Shown piece by piece: positions 1 to 7,608 of a stretch of 64,000 bases of DNA; the stretch's first letter is position 1, and each line of letters begins with the position of its first letter. The notes beneath the pieces are model-generated. The model did not search any database. It saw only the letters and a program-made list of their open reading frames with translations, and was not told the origin of the DNA. The translations under genes were made by a program, and so were the position numbers. The stretch is from Vicinamibacterales bacterium (GTDB taxonomy: Bacteria; Acidobacteriota; Vicinamibacteria; Vicinamibacterales; Fen-181): contig DASXVO010000081.1 of the NCBI GenBank assembly GCA_036504215.1, positions 62,001 to 126,000 of the forward strand, written 5' to 3'.

Positions 1-2545
1 ATACGGCCGCACCACCAACCACCCACCAGAGCGCACGGTTCGGCGATCCAATCCTCGAGACAATCGTCTCCGACCACGATCGGTTCGCCAGGATCAAGCC
101 GATGTTCGCCGCGATCAGTGTCGTGAATGACAGCGCCCGCGCCTCTTCCTCTCCCAGGCCTCTCGACTCCGCCACGGCGAACATGCCCGCGACGAGGACG
201 AGCACCACCAGGCCCTGCAGCAGGCTGACGCCCAGCGTCCGGAGCCCGAACAGGCGCTCGCGCGGGTCGCGCGGCGGGCGGCGCATCACGTTGGCCTCCT
301 CACCCTCTGCCTCGAACACCACCGAGCACGCCGGATCGATAATCAGCTCGAGGAAGACGATGTGCACGGGCAGCAGCGCGAGGGGCCAGCGGAACAGCAC
401 CGGAAGGAGCGACATCCCGGCGATCGGAATGTGGATCGCCAGAATGTAGGCCATTGCCTTCTTCAGGTTGTCGAAGATGCGGCGGCCCAGGCGCACGGCC
501 TGCACGATCGACGTGAAGTCGTCGTCCAGCAGGACGAGTGACGCCGCCTCGCGCGCGACGTCCGTGCCGCGCCCGCCCATCGCGATGCCAATGTGGGCGG
601 CCTTGAGCGCGGGGGCGTCGTTCACGCCGTCGCCGGTCATCGCGACGACGTCACCGTTGGCCTTGAGTGCCTGGACGAGGCGCAGTTTCTGCTCCGGCAC
701 CACGCGCGCGAAGATGTTCGTCGTCTTCACGCACGCCCGGAGCGCCTCGTCGCTCATGCCGTCGAGTTCCGCGCCGGTGACCACCGCATGCGTGGCCAGC
801 CCCACCTGCCGGCCGATGTTCACCGCCGTCCCGGGGTAGTCGCCGGTGATCATCACCACCCGGATGCCGGCGGTTCCGCACTCCCGGACGGCGTCGACCG
901 CAGTCGGCCGGACCGGGTCTTCGAGGCCCACCAGGCCCAACAGCTCGAACGTGAAGTCGTGCTGTTCTCCGGGCAGCGCCTCGGGCCGGATCGTCGCGCG
1001 CGCCACGCCAAGCACTCGAAGGCCATCGGCCGCCATTGCCACGACTTCCCCGGACAGCGTGGCCAGCTCGGCCTCGCTCAGGTGGCACAGGTCGGCGATC
1101 GCCTCAGGCGCTCCCTTGGAGGCAATCACGTAGTCCTCGGTCTCACGTGACTTCCACACGTGCGACATCGCCAGCAGGTGCTCCGACAACGGATACTCGC
1201 GAACGAGCGTCCAGTCGTCGTGCAGATGCTCTGTCTGCGCCAGGTAGCGCAATCCGAGCTGCTTGAACGCCTTCTCCATCGGATCGAACGGATCGCGATG
1301 GCTGGCAAGGATGGCGAACTCGACCACCTCGTGGAATGCTTCGGGCAGGCCCGCGCCGTCCGCCAGGATGTCGAGTGTGTGCCAGGGAGGCTCGCCAGGG
1401 ACAGAGTGGGCACGGGCGTCCCGCCCGGTCGGCAGGACAGACGAGCCGCCTGTCTCACTCAGCAGTTCCTGAGTGGCACGGGCGTCCCGCCCGTGGGAAG
1501 GGCCCGCGCACCCCAGTCGCCGCACCGCCATCTGGTTCAGCGTCAGCGTCCCCGTCTTGTCCACGCACAGCACGGTGGCCGCCCCGAGCGTCTCGATGAC
1601 CGGCACCCGGCGCGTCAACACCTGCCGCTGCGACAACCTCCAGGCTCCCAGCGCCAGGAAGATCGTCAGGACAACGGGGAATTCTTCGGGCAGCGTGGCC
1701 ATGGCCAGCGTGAGGCCGACCAGCAACCCCTGCAGCCAGTTCCCGCGCGTCAGGCCGTAGACGACCACGACGATGACGCAGAGCGACGCACCAAGGATCG
1801 CGAGGCGCCGCACGAGCTGTCCGGTCTCCCGCTCGACCGCCGTGGCTTCGGTCTCCACCGTCTGCAGCGCCCGGCCGATCTTCCCGAGTTCGGTCCGAGG
1901 CCCGGTGTGGCGAACCTGTGCGATGCCCTGTCCTTGCACCACGAGCGAGCCGGAGAAGACGAACGGCAGATCGTCCCCGCCAGGGCGTGCGGGCTCCTGC
2001 ACGGTGGCCGTCGCTCGCTTCCTCACCGGGATCGATTCCCCGGTCAGCAGTGATTCGTCGATCGACAAGCCGGTCGACTCGAGCAGGATCGCATCGGCCG
2101 GGACGCGGTCGCCCTCCGCGAGCATCAGCACGTCCCCACGAACCACGTCGCGACCGGGGATGCGGGTGCGCTCCCCATTGCGGATCACCAGCGCGCGCGG
2201 GCTCGACAGGTCGCGGAGGGCTTCGAGCGCCCGCTCGGTCTTGCGCTGCTGATACAGGGTGATGGCCATCACCACCAACACGAACGCCAGCAGAAGCAGG
2301 CCTTCGGTCAGATCACCGAGAACCAGGTAGAGGGAGCCGCTGGCCACCAGCAGCAGGAACATCGGTTCGCGAACGACCTCGAGGGCAATCGTGAGGATGC
2401 TGCGCGGCTTCGAGGCGGGAAGCTCGTTGTAGCCGTCGGTCGCGAAGCGCGCCGCGACATCAGCGTCCGACAGGCCGACGACGGTGTTGATGTCGAAAGG
2501 TGTCACAGGGTTGCGTTCAACGTCTCGCTCAGTCGTCTCCGCCAC
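1..2545 (-). CDS. P-type cation-transporting ATPase, 3' end beyond window
   Basis: Membrane ion pump driven by ATP. About 848 residues are visible and the C terminus runs off the window start. The order is P2-type: N-terminal helices, actuator loop with LTGES, TM4 with PEEFP, the phosphorylation motif DKTGTLT near residue 329, and the hinge TGDGVNDAPALK. PEEFP replaces the PEGLP of classical Ca2+ pumps, so the transported ion is uncertain. The only suitable start is the GTG at 2545; a second in-frame GTG lies 12 codons further on. Between the phosphorylation site and the nucleotide-binding region the protein twice contains GRDARA, produced by two palindromic DNA repeats (1406-1428 and 1473-1497). 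The family is sure; substrate is not. Confidence 0.9.
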   Translation of the reverse strand, partial: MAETTERDVERNPVTPFDINTVVGLSDADVAARFATDGYNELPASKPRSILTIALEVVREPMFLLLVASGSLYLVLGDLTEGLLLLAFVLVVMAITLYQQRKTERALEALRDLSSPRALVIRNGERTRIPGRDVVRGDVLMLAEGDRVPADAILLESTGLSIDESLLTGESIPVRKRATATVQEPARPGGDDLPFVFSGSLVVQGQGIAQVRHTGPRTELGKIGRALQTVETEATAVERETGQLVRRLAILGASLCVIVVVVYGLTRGNWLQGLLVGLTLAMATLPEEFPVVLTIFLALGAWRLSQRQVLTRRVPVIETLGAATVLCVDKTGTLTLNQMAVRRLGCAGPSHGRDARATQELLSETGGSSVLPTGRDARAHSVPGEPPWHTLDILADGAGLPEAFHEVVEFAILASHRDPFDPMEKAFKQLGLRYLAQTEHLHDDWTLVREYPLSEHLLAMSHVWKSRETEDYVIASKGAPEAIADLCHLSEAELATLSGEVVAMAADGLRVLGVARATIRPEALPGEQHDFTFELLGLVGLEDPVRPTAVDAVRECGTAGIRVVMITGDYPGTAVNIGRQVGLATHAVVTGAELDGMSDEALRACVKTTNIFARVVPEQKLRLVQALKANGDVVAMTGDGVNDAPALKAAHIGIAMGGRGTDVAREAASLVLLDDDFTSIVQAVRLGRRIFDNLKKAMAYILAIHIPIAGMSLLPVLFRWPLALLPVHIVFLELIIDPACSVVFEAEGEEANVMRRPPRDPRERLFGLRTLGVSLLQGLVVLVLVAGMFAVAESRGLGEEEARALSFTTLIAANIGLILANRSWSETIVSRIGSPNRALWWVVGGAAV
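1406..1428. repeat. Palindromic repeat copy 1, inside the ATPase gene
   Basis: GGGCACGGGCG TCC CGCCCG forms a short hairpin. It is the same element as at 1473-1497 and 33166-33192. It is translated in frame as part of GRDARA. Confidence 0.75.
1473..1497. repeat. Palindromic repeat copy 2, inside the ATPase gene
   Basis: Core CACGGGCG TCC CGCCCGTG is a perfect 8-bp-arm palindrome around a 3-base loop. It lies 45 bases from copy 1 in the same gene and is read in frame as HGRDARA. Confidence 0.8.
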
Positions 2546-2845
2546 ACGTAGCTCGACGGGGTCGGGCGGGCGGCCCGATTGGGCCAGGGAGCAGAATCCC
2601 GCGATTCTATGGGGCCATGAGGCGACAGTCAACACGTTGGCGACCTGGGACGCATCTGCCAGCCGATCAGGTGGGTCTGACCGACGCGCGGCGGGAATTG
2701 GCACCCTGTGTTCGCGGAGCGACTTGGGATCGATGAGCTGGTCGATGTCGCAAGATCTTCGCCTGACGGTCGTCGGGTTGGGAGTCTCGGCGCCGGAGTG
2801 GACCGACACCTGGGGGACGGTCGGGGATGGTCACGGTGGCATTTC
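2546..2845. other. Intergenic, nothing recognised
   Basis: No reading frame here has the composition or start context of a gene. The stretch separates the ATPase start from the promoter of the small gene at 2946. Confidence 0.5.
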
Positions 2846-2904
2846 GCCATTGTCGGTTCGCCGATTGTGCCCCCCTGGACAATGGCGGATCGGGGACCTA
2901 CATT
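2845..2904 (+). promoter_or_regulatory. Sigma-70-like promoter with inverted repeat
   Basis: TGGACA (2876-2881), a 17-base spacer and TACATT (2899-2904) make a good promoter for the gene at 2946. A 10-bp inverted repeat CGCCATTGTC/GACAATGGCG (2845-2854 and 2878-2887) overlaps the -35 box, so repression by a dimeric regulator is plausible. Confidence 0.55.
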
Positions 2905-2945
2905 AGGGGTGGATTGGTGTCGGACCCCGGAAAGGAGCGTCGGAT

Positions 2946-3161
2946 ATGGCTCCTGTGCTAGCGGTCGAGGAACACATCGTGAGGCGGGCTCGCGCCGAGT
3001 ACCTCGAGATGCCCGGGCTGCGGTTGACGTGCGCACAGGCCCAGCGATTGTGGGGGCTGGATCGTCACACATGCGACGAACTCCTCACAACGCTGACGCA
3101 GACCCACTTTCTGGCGCGGACCAAGGACGGAGCGTTTGTCCTATCGGCGTCCCGGATCTAA
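2946..3161 (+). CDS. Small conserved protein, winged-helix-like
   Basis: 71 residues, no signal peptide. The segment CAQAQRLWGLD followed by CDELLTTL and FLARTKDGAFV reads like a short winged-helix domain: helix, recognition helix, then a beta wing. I know this pattern from small uncharacterised proteins of acidobacteria, where it is usually a stand-alone domain. A clear ribosome-binding site (AAAGGAG at 2931-2937) precedes the ATG, and a sigma-70-like promoter lies just upstream. Function unknown; DNA binding is inference from the fold-like pattern. Confidence 0.7.
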   Translation: MAPVLAVEEHIVRRARAEYLEMPGLRLTCAQAQRLWGLDRHTCDELLTTLTQTHFLARTKDGAFVLSASRI

Positions 3162-3330
3162 ATCCCAGGCGATTGTCGGTCGTTCCCTCCCTGACGTGTC
3201 CCGCAGAGTGATTGCGTGGCTGGCGTGCGTCCGAGGTGTAGCCTTCGGGCGACTCCGTGTACAATTCCCGATGGGTTGGTGGGGTTGCCGTCTTCCCGGC
3301 GGCTCTCACGCGCTACTTCACTGTCCGTTC

Positions 3331-3407
3331 GCGCCCGTAGCTCAGGTGGATAGAGCACCGGCCTTCTAAGCCGGGGGTCGCAGGTTCGAGTCCTGCCGGG
3401 CGCGCCA
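3331..3407 (+). tRNA. tRNA-Arg (anticodon TCT)
   Basis: Acceptor arms GCGCCCG/CGGGCGC, anticodon loop CTTCTAA with TCT at 3365-3367, T arm GGTTCGAGTCC and an encoded CCA at 3405-3407. Its 3' half is the attachment site of the island that follows; a copy lies at 5896-5926. Confidence 0.97.
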
Positions 3408-3879
3408 ACCTTCGCCGCGCTTGTAACTCTGTGCGCGGCTTCGGCTGGGCAAGCCAGCAACTTCTCTTCCTGCTCTTCTCAAGACGACCTTTCGCACTGG
3501 GCCCGACCTTCTTCCGGCGCTCGAGGATCGGCGCCAGCCTCCCTCGCGGGTCGAACGGGACCCGCCGGTTCTCGGAGTCCTTCGCGTTGGCTCCGGGAAT
3601 GGCGATCTGGAACCGCTCCCAGTCGACGTGCCGGTTCTGAATGCGGAGCATCTCGCCTTGCCGGCAACACGTCTCCAGGGCGCCGATGATGCGGTCGTGC
3701 ATCGAGGCGCCCGCCCACTTGTGTTCTTCCGAATCGACGGTCAGCGCCGCGTCGAGCAGCGCCTTCTCTTCGTCCGGCCCGATGCGCCGATCGCGCTTGG
3801 TTTCCTCCTTGGCCCGGATGCAATACCGAACCGGTGGAAGGGCGACGGCGCGCCCTTCGCGGTACGCCGCCTTGAACCG
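3408..3879 (-). pseudogene. Tyrosine integrase remnant
   Basis: In one frame the reading gives a typical phage-type integrase catalytic segment: DRRIGPDEEKALL, then RIIGALETCCRQGEML (the region of the catalytic Arg in box I), then KDSENRRVPF. The N-terminal arm and the C-terminal box II (HxxR...Y) are absent. After about residue 120 the frame runs into the antisense of tRNA-Arg. It is in the same frame as the DrmA-like fragment upstream, separated by one TAG (3880-3882). It is certainly truncated; its assignment to the integrase family is good. Confidence 0.7.
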
Positions 3880-4245
3880 CTAAATCGGCTTCACTTTCTC
3901 GAGCGCCTTCGCCGGTTCGTTGCCGATGACGGCCTTCACCGCTTTCAGACGGCCTCTGATGGTGACCGGATCCTGCAAGCCCTCGGCCTCGACGTAGGTC
4001 GTGACGTAGCGGTCACCCTCGTCATCATCCTGGAGGGCAACCCCGTCCTGTCGGCCGGGCTCGGTCGCCACCGTGCCGCGCGGCGCAAGCATCCCGACGA
4101 GGTATCGCGCCGACACGCGCTCCCTTGCGTCGGCCAGCACCTCGTTCTCGCCGCCGGCGGGGCCGAGGAGGTCGTTGATGATGAGGTCTTGGAGTTCGGC
4201 GCGCAGTCGAACCGGTGCAGGCGGTGTCGAGACAGGCTCAGCCAT
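3880..4245 (-). pseudogene. N-terminal fragment resembling DISARM helicase DrmA
   Basis: 121 residues. The segment RLRAELQDLIINDLLGPAGG followed by RYLVGMLAPRG and an acidic stretch (DDDEGD) resembles the first ~100 residues of DrmA-type helicases of the DISARM phage-defence system, which are normally over 1,000 residues long. No helicase motif follows: the frame stops at TAG 3880-3882 and integrase-like sequence begins at once. I read this as the stump of a defence gene left in the island. The DrmA match is from memory of the family's opening motif and not from a search. Confidence 0.45.
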
Positions 4246-4305
4246 GACGGCCGGACTGTAGCACTGACGGATCGCTACCGACCCGCTGTCCCCTGTCTCC
4301 GCGCG

Positions 4306-4504
4306 TCACGACTGTTCAGTGACGCCGATGACTTGCTTGACGATCTTCGGGTGCAGAATCTCGCCGGCATAAAAGGGGCAGGACGATCGGCGTGACGCCC
4401 CGCAAGTAGATGCGGTGGCTGCCGCGGGACCGGATCAGGACGAAACCTGCCGCCAGGAGGGGCGTCTCGGCCTCCTCGGCAGTGAGGCGCGGCAGCCTAG
4501 GCAA
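4306..4504 (-). pseudogene. hicA: HicA-like toxin, frameshifted
   Basis: HicA is a small double-stranded-RNA-binding mRNA interferase. The first ~40 residues match the family, including AGFVLIRSRGSHRIYLRG with the catalytic His of the GSH motif. After IVLP the frame is lost: one extra base in the C run before TTTTATG shifts the reading. Restoring the frame gives the usual end AGEILHPKIVKQVIG and a TGA at 4306-4308, about 65 residues. The start is TTG at 4504, overlapping the hicB stop. The toxin is therefore probably inactive while its antitoxin is intact. Confidence 0.75.
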
Positions 4505-4721
4505 CGCGGACCTCGATCGTGGTGGTCAGGATCTCCTGGCTCACCAAAACGCGCTTCTCCTCCTCGGAGAGCGTCTCCCAGTACAACTCGATCGCCTCGC
4601 GCATCCGATCGACGGCCTGGTCCACGCTACCTGCCTGAGTCTGACACCCTGGCAGTTCCGGGCAGTAGGCGTAGTACCCGTGTGCGTCCTTCTCGATGAC
4701 GATACTGGCTCTTCCTGACAT
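4497..4721 (-). CDS. hicB: HicB-like antitoxin
   Basis: 74 residues. IVIEKDAHGYYAYCPELPGCQTQAG is the HicB degenerate-RNase-H fold signature, followed by the helix TVDQAVDRMREAIELY-type segment. It lacks the extra C-terminal DNA-binding domain of longer HicB proteins. The ATG at 4721 has AAGGAG upstream. It overlaps hicA by 8 bases in the hicB-hicA order. Confidence 0.8.
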   Translation of the reverse strand: MSGRASIVIEKDAHGYYAYCPELPGCQTQAGSVDQAVDRMREAIELYWETLSEEEKRVLVSQEILTTTIEVRVA

Positions 4722-4872
4722 CGCTGGCGCTCCTTCTTGGTCCCGCCCGAATCGACGCGACGCCCGTTGGTCGCTGGCGACGATCGCATGATCCACCAGA
4801 TCGCCCCCCGGTTGCCAGTCCGTGCTCACGTCGTCGTCAACAGCAGCCGGACCGACCGATGCCGCACTCGAC

Positions 4873-5106
4873 TCAATCGTTGAACAGCCTCGCCGTGTCG
4901 GCCCCGGTCGCCAGGACGCGGCTCTGGCTTCCATTGATGTGGTAGTCGCGGCCTCGAACGCGGACCGGTGATGGAAACTGCCGCAGGAACTCGTCGAGGC
5001 TCTCGCCCGCTTCCAGGTAATCGAAGAGCGACTTGATCGGAACCCGCGTACCGGCGAACACCGGCGTACGTCCGAGAATACTCGAGTCACTCTGGACGAG
5101 GCTCAC
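4873..5106 (-). CDS. DUF433 protein
   Basis: 77 residues. ILGRTPVFAGTRVPIKSLFDYLEAGESLDEFLRQFPS is the DUF433 helix-turn-helix-like core, usually an antitoxin paired with a PIN-type or DUF5615 toxin. The residues after FPS no longer look like the family, whose C-terminal helix is rich in Ala and Glu; a different frame gives SAFEAATTTSMEARAAS, so a frameshift in the last third is possible. The GTG start (5106) overlaps the stop of the HigA-like gene in GTGA, implying translational coupling. No DUF5615 toxin follows. Confidence 0.6.
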   Translation of the reverse strand: MSLVQSDSSILGRTPVFAGTRVPIKSLFDYLEAGESLDEFLRQFPSPVRVRGRDYHINGSQSRVLATGADTARLFND

Positions 5107-5405
5107 GCTGCACTCCGGCCGTGAAGCGCTTCGGCGACGGCCCTTGGGTTCTTGACCGCCACCCTCAGCAGGGCCAGCGCTGGCCCTTCGGGGGTCCGCC
5201 GCCCCTGTTCCCAATTGCGCAGCGTGGCCACGCTCACGCCAATCATCAGCGCGAACTCCGACTGCGACACGCCGAGCTTCGCCCGCACGGCGCGCACGTC
5301 CGCCGGCTGGAACACCTTGGTCCGTGACGGCTTCACGGTGCCGCGCCGGATGCGGCCGGCCTGGCGGACACTCGTGAGCAACTCCTGAAACGCCCTATCC
5401 TTCAC
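5103..5405 (-). CDS. HigA-like antitoxin, XRE family
   Basis: 100 residues. ADVRAVRAKLGVSQSEFALMIGVSVATLRNWEQGRRTPEGPALALL is a classical XRE helix-turn-helix that binds DNA as a dimer. The GTG start at 5405 overlaps the toxin stop in GTGA. Gene order toxin-antitoxin is that of higBA. Its likely operator is the palindrome at 5729-5745 in front of the toxin gene. Confidence 0.85.
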   Translation of the reverse strand: MKDRAFQELLTSVRQAGRIRRGTVKPSRTKVFQPADVRAVRAKLGVSQSEFALMIGVSVATLRNWEQGRRTPEGPALALLRVAVKNPRAVAEALHGRSAA

Positions 5406-5719
5406 TTGAACTCCTCCCGAACGAGGCGCCCGAGGATCTTCACCTGGGCCGCCGTGAGGTCTCCTTGTTCGGTCTTGCTGTAGACGAACAGCATGTAGAA
5501 CACCGACTCGCCAGGAGCCCAGTAGTAGACGACTCGAAGGCCACCGCGCTTTCCGGTGTCCAGCGCCGCCCACCGAAGCTTGCGGAGCCCGCTCGACCCG
5601 CGAATGAGCGCGCCCTGCTCCGGCCGCAACATCAGGGCGACTTGAAGCCGCCGGTACGCTTCGTCGTCGATTAGCCGCTTCAAGGCGCGCGTGAACACCG
5701 GCGTCTCGACGAACCGCAT
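5402..5719 (-). CDS. HigB/RelE-type toxin
   Basis: 105 residues, the usual size for this ParE/RelE-superfamily group of ribosome-dependent mRNA interferases. Visible features are the helical N-terminal half, SGLRKLRW, the strand GGLRVVYYW and the strand FYMLFVYSKTEQGDLT that precedes the C-terminal helix. The frame is complete, with ATG at 5719 ten bases downstream of a 17-bp palindrome. It is co-transcribed with the XRE antitoxin. Confidence 0.82.
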   Translation of the reverse strand: MRFVETPVFTRALKRLIDDEAYRRLQVALMLRPEQGALIRGSSGLRKLRWAALDTGKRGGLRVVYYWAPGESVFYMLFVYSKTEQGDLTAAQVKILGRLVREEFK

Positions 5720-5728
5720 GCTGGTACT

Positions 5729-5745
5729 ATACGCCAATGGCGTAT
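5729..5745. promoter_or_regulatory. Palindromic operator of the HigBA-like pair
   Basis: ATACGCC-AAT-GGCGTAT is a perfect dyad with 7-bp arms, ten bases before the toxin ATG. This is where a HigA-type repressor is expected to bind. Confidence 0.7.
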
Positions 5746-5832
5746 CTCCTTCAACGTCCAGCGGCCGGTTGCCGCCCGGATCCCTGCGACGTTCTTTCGG
5801 CTTGCCAGAGGCTCGCAGGTGCCTCATTTCGA

Positions 5833-5851
5833 CTGACAAATGACTGACAAT
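5833..5851. repeat. Direct repeats near the island's right edge
   Basis: ACTGACAA occurs at 5833-5840 and 5844-5851, 45-60 bases inside the right attachment copy. Short direct repeats of this kind can be integrase arm-type sites; this role is inference. Confidence 0.35.
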
Positions 5852-5895
5852 CCGCGGCGGCTCGAGGCGTTTTCGGGTTGCCTCCCTTCTCCCAA

Positions 5896-5926
5896 CTTCT
5901 AAGCCGGGGGTCGCTGGTTCGAGTCC
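5896..5926 (+). repeat. Partial tRNA-Arg copy (right attachment site)
   Basis: Copies the anticodon loop and T arm of tRNA-Arg (3363-3393) but has no 5' half and no acceptor pairing, so it is not a tRNA gene. A further GGCGCGCC shared with the tRNA end follows after a short gap. Confidence 0.85.
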
Positions 5927-6144
5927 AGGCGCGCCGGATCCACGTCCGGCCGCGCGAGCAGCAGGTCCGCGCCCCGCCGCACGTCGAGGATGGTCTGGAC
6001 GCGGTCGTCGAGCTGCTTCTCGCTGAGCGGCGCGCGGGTGTCGTAGTCGAATCTCGCGGCCAGCTCTCGAGAGGACGACTGGGCGCCCAGCAAGGACACA
6101 GCAACGAACGGGAGGGCCGAGGCGGCCAGGATCGGGCGCTTCAT
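5927..6144 (-). pseudogene. Alpha/beta-hydrolase fragment cut by the island
   Basis: Starts well: MKRPILAASALPFVAVSLLG is a signal peptide, then FDYDTRAPL, as in secreted dienelactone-hydrolase-like proteins. It jumps to DRVQTILDVRRGADLLLARPDVDPARL, which in that family comes just before the GHSxGA nucleophile elbow, so the ~100 residues between are missing. The frame then enters the tRNA-Arg copy and no catalytic residue is present. Two losses are visible: an internal deletion and a 3' truncation exactly at the attachment site. Confidence 0.55.
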
Positions 6145-6210
6145 GGAAGGACCTCCACGTCTCCGCGGTCGTGTAGCAGGTGCTGGTCGGCGTGGTGACT
6201 CGAGCCAGTT

Positions 6211-7461
6211 TCAGAACCGTCTCTGCCGCTCTTCGGACGACCGCGTTCGCCCGGGAGAGGTTCCCGCCGATGCGGGGCCGAACAGGCTGACGAGCAGACC
6301 CCCCAGGTGGTGGGTCCACGTCACGGCGCTGTGGCCCTCGGGCACCTCGGTGTAGTCCACGACATGGCCGGCAGCGGCCAGCGCCTGCCGCAGGCTGCGG
6401 GCGGTCGGGACGTTCGCGTAGTCGTACCGGCCCGCGAGGATGGCCACTCGCAGGCGACGGTTCCGCCGCTCGGCGATCGCATCGATGTCGGCGCGGTCGA
6501 TCCTGCGGCCGGGAACCAACAGGCCCAGGCGGTTGAATACGTCGGTGGACGCGAGAGCGGCGCCGAGCGCGTCCTTCGCGCCGAAAGAAATCCCGATCAC
6601 CGCCCGCCTGCCCGCGCTCCTGGTCAAGGCGAATCGGGACGCCAGCCACGCCGGCAGTTCATCGGTGAGGAACGTGCGCAGCGGCGCGCCGGTGAAATGG
6701 TCTCCGCCGCGTGAGGTCGGGCCGACGAACACGGCCACGATCGGCTCGATCGCCCGGCGGGCAATCAGCCAGTCGAGCACGCGCGACACCTGGCCCGAGC
6801 GCAGGTCGAGAAACACCGCCACCGGGTAGTCCCCTTCGTCCCGATAGCCCGCTGGCGTGTAGACGATGAGGCGGCAGGCTCCGCCGAGATTCTGACTCTC
6901 GACGCTGGCTTCGGTGATCAGGCCCGCGGGCGAGGCCGAAGGGTCCGCGAGCTCCGGCGGTGGCACGTAGCCGGGCATCACGAACTCGGAGGCCCGAAGG
7001 CCCCCGAGTTCCGGCCCGGCGGACTGGCGCGGGTTGTATGGGTCGACCCGGAAATCGGTCAGGCCGTAGGCGATGAGGTACTCGATGCGCGCGCGGGGCG
7101 CCACGGTCGCCTGGAGCGAGTACCAATCCGTACGCCCCACCCGCGTCATCCTGCCAGCCGTGAAGTCGAAGGTGCCGTCGGTGTGCTCGCCCCATCCGGT
7201 GACGTCCGACACGATGCGCGGCACGCGGCCCCCTGCGCGCCTGGCCAGGAACGTGACCGTCGCGTCGCCGCCGGCCGTCGGTTCGCCGATGATCGGAGTC
7301 GTCGCGTGTCCCGCCTCGATCGCGGCAACCGCCGCCTCGAGCGCAGCAACCTTGGAGGCCGGCTTGCCGCGCGACTGCGCCGCTAGCGGGCGCCACACGC
7401 ACACACCAAGCGCGAGAATACCTGCCCCGGCAAGAGTGAAGAGGAAATGGCGATGCGACAT
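6211..7461 (-). CDS. Secreted esterase, enterochelin-esterase-like
   Basis: 416 residues. N-terminal signal peptide (FLFTLAGAGILALGVCVW). Residues ~60-160 look like the immunoglobulin-like N-terminal domain of esterase-D/Fes-type enzymes (TVTFLARR, DWYSLQATVAPRARIEYLIAYG, DPYNPR). From ~185 the alpha/beta-hydrolase domain follows, with RLIVYTPAGYRD, AVFLDL, the nucleophile elbow IGISFGA and a likely catalytic His in PEGHSAVTW. It acts outside the cytoplasm on an ester substrate that cannot be named from sequence. It stands alone, divergent from the molybdenum enzyme gene. Confidence 0.85.
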   Translation of the reverse strand: MSHRHFLFTLAGAGILALGVCVWRPLAAQSRGKPASKVAALEAAVAAIEAGHATTPIIGEPTAGGDATVTFLARRAGGRVPRIVSDVTGWGEHTDGTFDFTAGRMTRVGRTDWYSLQATVAPRARIEYLIAYGLTDFRVDPYNPRQSAGPELGGLRASEFVMPGYVPPPELADPSASPAGLITEASVESQNLGGACRLIVYTPAGYRDEGDYPVAVFLDLRSGQVSRVLDWLIARRAIEPIVAVFVGPTSRGGDHFTGAPLRTFLTDELPAWLASRFALTRSAGRRAVIGISFGAKDALGAALASTDVFNRLGLLVPGRRIDRADIDAIAERRNRRLRVAILAGRYDYANVPTARSLRQALAAAGHVVDYTEVPEGHSAVTWTHHLGGLLVSLFGPASAGTSPGRTRSSEERQRRF

Positions 7462-7608
7462 GTGCGACCTCGAGGATTAGACACCGCAACCCTCGGACCG
7501 GCTGAGGCTCAGTTTCGCCCACGACGGCGTGACCCCACATACAAGCGCGGCCGGTAAGGCCGGCACTTCCGAGCTATACTGCCCGGCAAATGCGGGAGGA
7601 GGCCTCGG

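Larger units (their letters stand above)
3363..5926. mobile_element. Integrated island at tRNA-Arg, about 2.5 kb
   Basis: The left edge is the tRNA-Arg 3' half (3363-3393). The right edge is a direct copy at 5896-5926 with 19 identical bases, one mismatch and 11 further identical bases. A degraded tyrosine integrase points toward the tRNA, the usual arrangement for tRNA-targeted islands. Cargo, all on the minus strand: DrmA-like fragment, hicBA, a DUF433 protein and a HigBA-like pair. With its integrase broken it is probably no longer mobile, and the toxin-antitoxin genes may be what keeps it. Confidence 0.75.

Noticed and set aside
3313-3420. C-terminal tail PAGLEPATPGLEG on the integrase remnant.
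   Set aside because: This is the antisense of tRNA-Arg translated, a familiar artefact and not part of a protein.
5896-5935. A second tRNA-Arg gene.
   Set aside because: Only the anticodon loop and T arm are present; there is no acceptor 5' strand or D arm.
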